Shown in pieces: positions 16,914-19,715 of a stretch of DNA of 19,715 nt. The notes under the pieces were generated by a model. That model ran no database searches. It saw nothing but the letters and a program-made list of their open reading frames with translations, and had not been told where the DNA came from. The stretch's first letter is position 1, and every line of letters begins with the position of its first letter. The DNA lies in the NCBI GenBank assembly GCA_020855015.1, contig JAHKLP010000093.1:1-19715 (forward strand), written 5' to 3'. Origin of the DNA: Methanobacterium sp. GTDB taxonomy: Archaea; Methanobacteriota; Methanobacteria; Methanobacteriales; Methanobacteriaceae. The translations under genes were made by a program, and so were the position numbers.

Positions 16914-17754
16914 GTTCATACCTCCTAGAATAGTCCAAAAAATAATGAATGGGGTATTTTGGGCTTCCGGACTTATTACCCTCGCCATTTTGCTGATTAT
17001 AATTGGTTACGTGCTTTTCAAGGGCATGCCAGTAGTGAATCTGGAGTTTCTCTTGGGAGATCCTGTTGATTCAGGTCGATCTGGTGGAATTTTCCCATTC
17101 ATAATGTCCAGCATATATGTGACTCTAATTGCAGTCTTAGTAGCCACACCACTGGGTGTAGGTGCTGCAGTTTACCTATCAGAATATGCTGGAGAGAACA
17201 CCTTAGTAAAACTAATCCGTTTCGGATCAGAAACACTGGCATCAATCCCATCCATAATATTCGGATTATTCGGATTGGCGTTCTTTGTAATTTACCTGGA
17301 AATAGGATGGAGTGTTTTATCTGGTGGGCTGACCCTGGCTTTAATGGCGTTACCCACCATACTCTCTGCTTCTGAAGTGTCGATAGAATCAATTAACAAA
17401 TCTTATGCTGAAGGAAGCCTCGCACTGGGTGCTACTAAATGGCAAACCATTTACAAAGTAGTAATACCTGCATCACTCCCAGGCATAACTACTGGAGTGA
17501 TTTTGGGCATGGGTAGAGCCATTGCAGAGGCAGCGGCAGTTTTATACACAGTTGGTGCAGCTTTGATGATACCAACATCCCTGATGGATGCAGCAAGACC
17601 ATTACCCCTGCATCTTTACATTTTAGCCACTGAAGGTTTATCTATGGAAAATGCATGGGGCACTGCAACTGTCCTGGTGATCATGATTCTAATAATTACA
17701 GTAGTTACCAATACACTGGTTGATAATTATCGTAAGAAGATGATGGGGCGATAA
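16906..17754 (+). CDS. pstA: Phosphate ABC transporter permease PstA
   Basis: The partner permease of PstC; 282 residues with about six hydrophobic spans (near 18-38, 62-90, 112-131, 138-156, 190-222 and 250-272). The EAA-type loop SYAEGSLALGATKWQTIYKV (166-185) is followed by GMGRAIAEAAAVLYTVG, as in PstA. The start is TTG at 16906, eight bases after a near-perfect AGGAGGT (16891-16897); no ATG is as well placed. The TTG lies inside the preceding small ORF. pstB follows after 3 bases. Confidence 0.94.
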   Translation: MHRFIPPRIVQKIMNGVFWASGLITLAILLIIIGYVLFKGMPVVNLEFLLGDPVDSGRSGGIFPFIMSSIYVTLIAVLVATPLGVGAAVYLSEYAGENTLVKLIRFGSETLASIPSIIFGLFGLAFFVIYLEIGWSVLSGGLTLALMALPTILSASEVSIESINKSYAEGSLALGATKWQTIYKVVIPASLPGITTGVILGMGRAIAEAAAVLYTVGAALMIPTSLMDAARPLPLHLYILATEGLSMENAWGTATVLVIMILIITVVTNTLVDNYRKKMMGR

Positions 17755-17757
17755 TAA

Positions 17758-18513
17758 ATGGAATACAGAATAGAAGTAGAAAATCTAAATGTTTACTTTG
17801 ATGAATTACACATCCTAAAAGATGTTAGTCTAAAAATTCCCAAAAACGCAGTAACTTCCCTAATAGGACCTTCAGGTTGTGGAAAATCAACATTTATCCG
17901 AACTCTAAACCGAATGAATGACTTGATAAGTACCTTCAAAATGGATGGAACAGTGCTACTTGATGGTGGAGACATATACAATCCTAAAGTTGATGTGGTA
18001 GACTTGAGGAAAAAAGTGGGAATGGTATTTCAAAAACCCAACCCTTTCCCTAAATCCATATTTGACAATGTTGCATACGGTTTGCGAGTACACGGAATCA
18101 ACGACAAAGATATATTAGCACAAAAGGTTGAAGAAAGCCTGAAAGCAGCAGCATTATGGGATGAAGTGGAGAATATACTGGAAAAATCTGCCATGGGGCT
18201 TTCTGGAGGTCAACAACAGCGACTGTGCATAGCACGTACTATAGCTGTGGAACCTGAAGTTATTTTAATGGATGAGCCATGTTCAGCTCTAGATCCAATA
18301 TCCACAACTAAAATAGAGGATCTTATCCACAAATTAAAAAATGACTTCACAATTATTATTGTAACCCATAACATGCAGCAGGCAACACGTGTGTCCAAAC
18401 ATACTGCTTTCTTCCTCCATGGGGAGATTGTAGAAAGTGGTCTCACTGATAAAATTTTCATTGAACCAGAAGATAAAAGAACTGAGGATTATATCACAGG
18501 TAGGTTTGGATAG
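17758..18513 (+). CDS. pstB: Phosphate ABC transporter ATP-binding protein PstB
   Basis: The ATPase that drives PstCA. The 251-residue protein has every ABC motif: Walker A GPSGCGKST (37-45), Q-loop Gln92 in FQKPNPFP, the PstB-specific KPNPFPKSIFDNVAYG, signature LSGGQQQRL (148-156), Walker B VILMDEP (168-174) with catalytic Glu173, and the switch His204 in VTHNMQQA. The length is that of a normal PstB. GGCGAT in the last codons of pstA serves as ribosome binding site. phoU follows after 47 bases. Confidence 0.97.
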   Translation: MEYRIEVENLNVYFDELHILKDVSLKIPKNAVTSLIGPSGCGKSTFIRTLNRMNDLISTFKMDGTVLLDGGDIYNPKVDVVDLRKKVGMVFQKPNPFPKSIFDNVAYGLRVHGINDKDILAQKVEESLKAAALWDEVENILEKSAMGLSGGQQQRLCIARTIAVEPEVILMDEPCSALDPISTTKIEDLIHKLKNDFTIIIVTHNMQQATRVSKHTAFFLHGEIVESGLTDKIFIEPEDKRTEDYITGRFG

Positions 18514-18560
18514 AAATTTTTTAACATAATTAAGTTTATAAAATTAATCGAGGGAAAAAA

Positions 18561-19244
18561 ATGGACAGAAGATATCCCAGGATTCGGTTTCAGAAAAAAC
18601 TGGATGAACTAAAAGACGAAGTGGATAAGATGGGTCAAGCTACCCTTAAGGCGTACAGGGAAGCTTTCAGCACGTTCATTGAATATGATGCAGAATTAGT
18701 AAAGAATGTTCTTGAAACTAATAAAAAGGTCCATGAGATGGGCTACCAAATAGAACACGATGCCATGAGCATTATTGCCGCTGAACAACCAGTTGCGGGA
18801 GATTTAAGATTTATAGAAGCAAGTATCAAAGTTTCAGCTCACTTGAAACGGATCACAGGTCTAGCTGCAAATATTGCCGAAGTCGCACGTCATGTAAAGG
18901 ATGAAGAAATTCCTGAAAAGCCAATGTTTGACCTGCAGCGTATGGCAGATATTGTGGATGGTATGGTGAGTAAGAGTCTGGCTGCTTTTTTAGCAAAAAA
19001 TATGAATGTAGCCCGGGAACTTCACAGAGACGATGATAAGGTAGATGATCTATTCGATCACGCCCTCAAGGCCATAACGAAAAGTATGTTTCAGGATAAG
19101 GAGTCAATATCATACCTGATCTATCTCTTATTCCTGGCACGTTTCCTTGAAAGAATCGCAGATCGTGCGGAAAACATAGGAGACCGGACAATCTTCATGA
19201 TAACCTGTGAGAAAAGGGATCATACAAATGGCAAGATGATTTAG
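18561..19244 (+). CDS. phoU: Phosphate transport regulator PhoU (stand-alone)
   Basis: A 227-residue protein of two PhoU three-helix bundles (about 18-110 and 122-215) with acidic metal-binding motifs; the clearest is ERIADRAENIGDR (197-209). PhoU restrains the Pst transporter when phosphate is ample. Unlike the larger PhoU protein encoded at 12882 it has no DNA-binding domain. GAGGG six bases before the ATG is the ribosome binding site. Its position right after pstB is the usual one, so it is the last gene of the pst operon. A hairpin begins at its stop codon. Confidence 0.94.
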   Translation: MDRRYPRIRFQKKLDELKDEVDKMGQATLKAYREAFSTFIEYDAELVKNVLETNKKVHEMGYQIEHDAMSIIAAEQPVAGDLRFIEASIKVSAHLKRITGLAANIAEVARHVKDEEIPEKPMFDLQRMADIVDGMVSKSLAAFLAKNMNVARELHRDDDKVDDLFDHALKAITKSMFQDKESISYLIYLLFLARFLERIADRAENIGDRTIFMITCEKRDHTNGKMI

Positions 19245-19274
19245 GGCGATCAAACCCTAATTTCACTCTTTTTT
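19241..19274 (+). terminator. Terminator of the pst-phoU operon
   Basis: TTAGGG (19241-19246, containing the phoU stop) and CCCTAA (19255-19260) form a perfect 6-bp stem with an 8-nt loop, followed eight bases later by six T (19269-19274). The rest of the 157-bp convergent spacer up to 19401 is AT-rich with more T-tracts and no gene. Confidence 0.55.
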
Positions 19275-19401
19275 ATTATATAGAATTTATGGTCAGTTTC
19301 TAATGTTATTTTTCGTTCTTAAAAAATTTAGTAAATAGTATAAACTTTTATTTAGTCTTATTTTGTACCATCCAATTAAAAAGATAAATAATCATAGGAT
19401 T

Positions 19402-19715
19402 TTAGGGCTTCAGGACGCCTGTAGCTCTTCTAGCAGCCCAACACTGGATACAAACTCCAATGGGAAGTCCGGCAGTGTGAGTATCAGCATATTCTATTTT
19501 AACATCCAGGGCAGTTGTTTTACCACCCATCCCCATGGGGCCGATGCCTGTGGAGTTAACCATCTCCAAGATATCCATTTCCAAGTTAGAAACCCGTTTT
19601 TCCGAATGATTAACACCCACCTGGCGGAGCAGTGCTTTTTTGGCAAGTTTCAGTGCCATGTCCGATGACCCACCAATTCCAACACCCACCACAATGGGGG
19701 GGCAGGGTTTACCAC
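19402..19715 (-). CDS. fumA: Fumarate hydratase class I, alpha subunit (C-terminal part, 5' end outside window)
   Basis: The minus-strand frame is open to the window edge, so about 103 C-terminal residues of a subunit of roughly 280 are present. They begin GKPCPPIVVGVGIGG, where the Cys matches a ligand of the [4Fe-4S] cluster in class I fumarases, then ALKLAKKALLR, STGIGPMGMGGKTTALDV and GLPIGVCIQCWAARR, all typical of the alpha (TtdA-like) subunit. The enzyme interconverts fumarate and malate, in the incomplete reductive TCA branch of methanogens. L(+)-tartrate dehydratase is the main alternative, unlikely in this context. It is convergent with phoU. Confidence 0.9.
   Translation of the reverse strand, partial: GKPCPPIVVGVGIGGSSDMALKLAKKALLRQVGVNHSEKRVSNLEMDILEMVNSTGIGPMGMGGKTTALDVKIEYADTHTAGLPIGVCIQCWAARRATGVLKP

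Noticed and set aside
18536..18545. TTTATAAAAT in the pstB-phoU gap as a promoter for phoU
   Set aside because: A start 25 bases downstream would fall at or past the phoU ATG, so it is probably chance in an AT-rich spacer.

Overview
The window looks like part of the chromosome of a methanogenic archaeon of the order Methanobacteriales, most likely Methanobacterium or a close relative. This rests on an archaeal-type CODH/acetyl-CoA synthase operon, an archaeal lipid geranylgeranyl reductase, tRNA genes without encoded CCA, TATA/BRE promoters, AGGAGGTGAT-type ribosome binding sites and AT-rich DNA. The genus is inferred, not proven.

Region 1 (1-7252) is an acetyl-CoA decarbonylase/synthase operon on the plus strand: the C-terminal half of cdhA, then cdhB, cdhC, a CooC-type nickel ATPase, cdhD, cdhE and a four-cluster ferredoxin, closed by a hairpin/T-run terminator. 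Together these genes reduce CO2 to CO, take a methyl group from tetrahydromethanopterin through a corrinoid protein, and make acetyl-CoA. A 30-codon ORF overlaps the cdhC start. CdhE has a 5-residue insertion in its Fe-S motif that looks like a tandem duplication.

Region 2 (7308-10675) is on the minus strand. It holds an O6-alkylguanine-DNA alkyltransferase (TTG start), a HEAT-repeat protein with an unrecognised C-terminal domain and a palindrome at its promoter, and a two-gene unit of a 54-aa 2[4Fe-4S] ferredoxin and a geranylgeranyl reductase for saturating membrane lipids.

Region 3 (10838-12849) has tRNA-Leu(UAA) and tRNA-Thr(GGU), a calcineurin-like metallophosphoesterase, and an unrecognised multi-pass membrane protein with a strong BRE/TATA promoter and a long leader.

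Region 4 (12882-19274) is a phosphate-uptake locus: a winged-helix/PhoU fusion (candidate regulator), two tandem PstS proteins, PstC, PstA, PstB and a stand-alone PhoU. Two 26-bp direct repeats exactly 52 bp apart lie upstream of the first pstS and are a candidate operator. An unlisted 36-codon ORF with a near-perfect ribosome binding site fills the pstC-pstA gap and overlaps both genes.

Region 5 (19402-19715) is the C-terminal end of a class I fumarate hydratase alpha subunit on the minus strand, convergent with phoU. No IS element, CRISPR array, integrase or clear sign of recent transfer was seen. The most novel material is small: two overlapping small ORFs, the pstS repeats with the HTH-PhoU gene, and the CdhE cysteine insertion.
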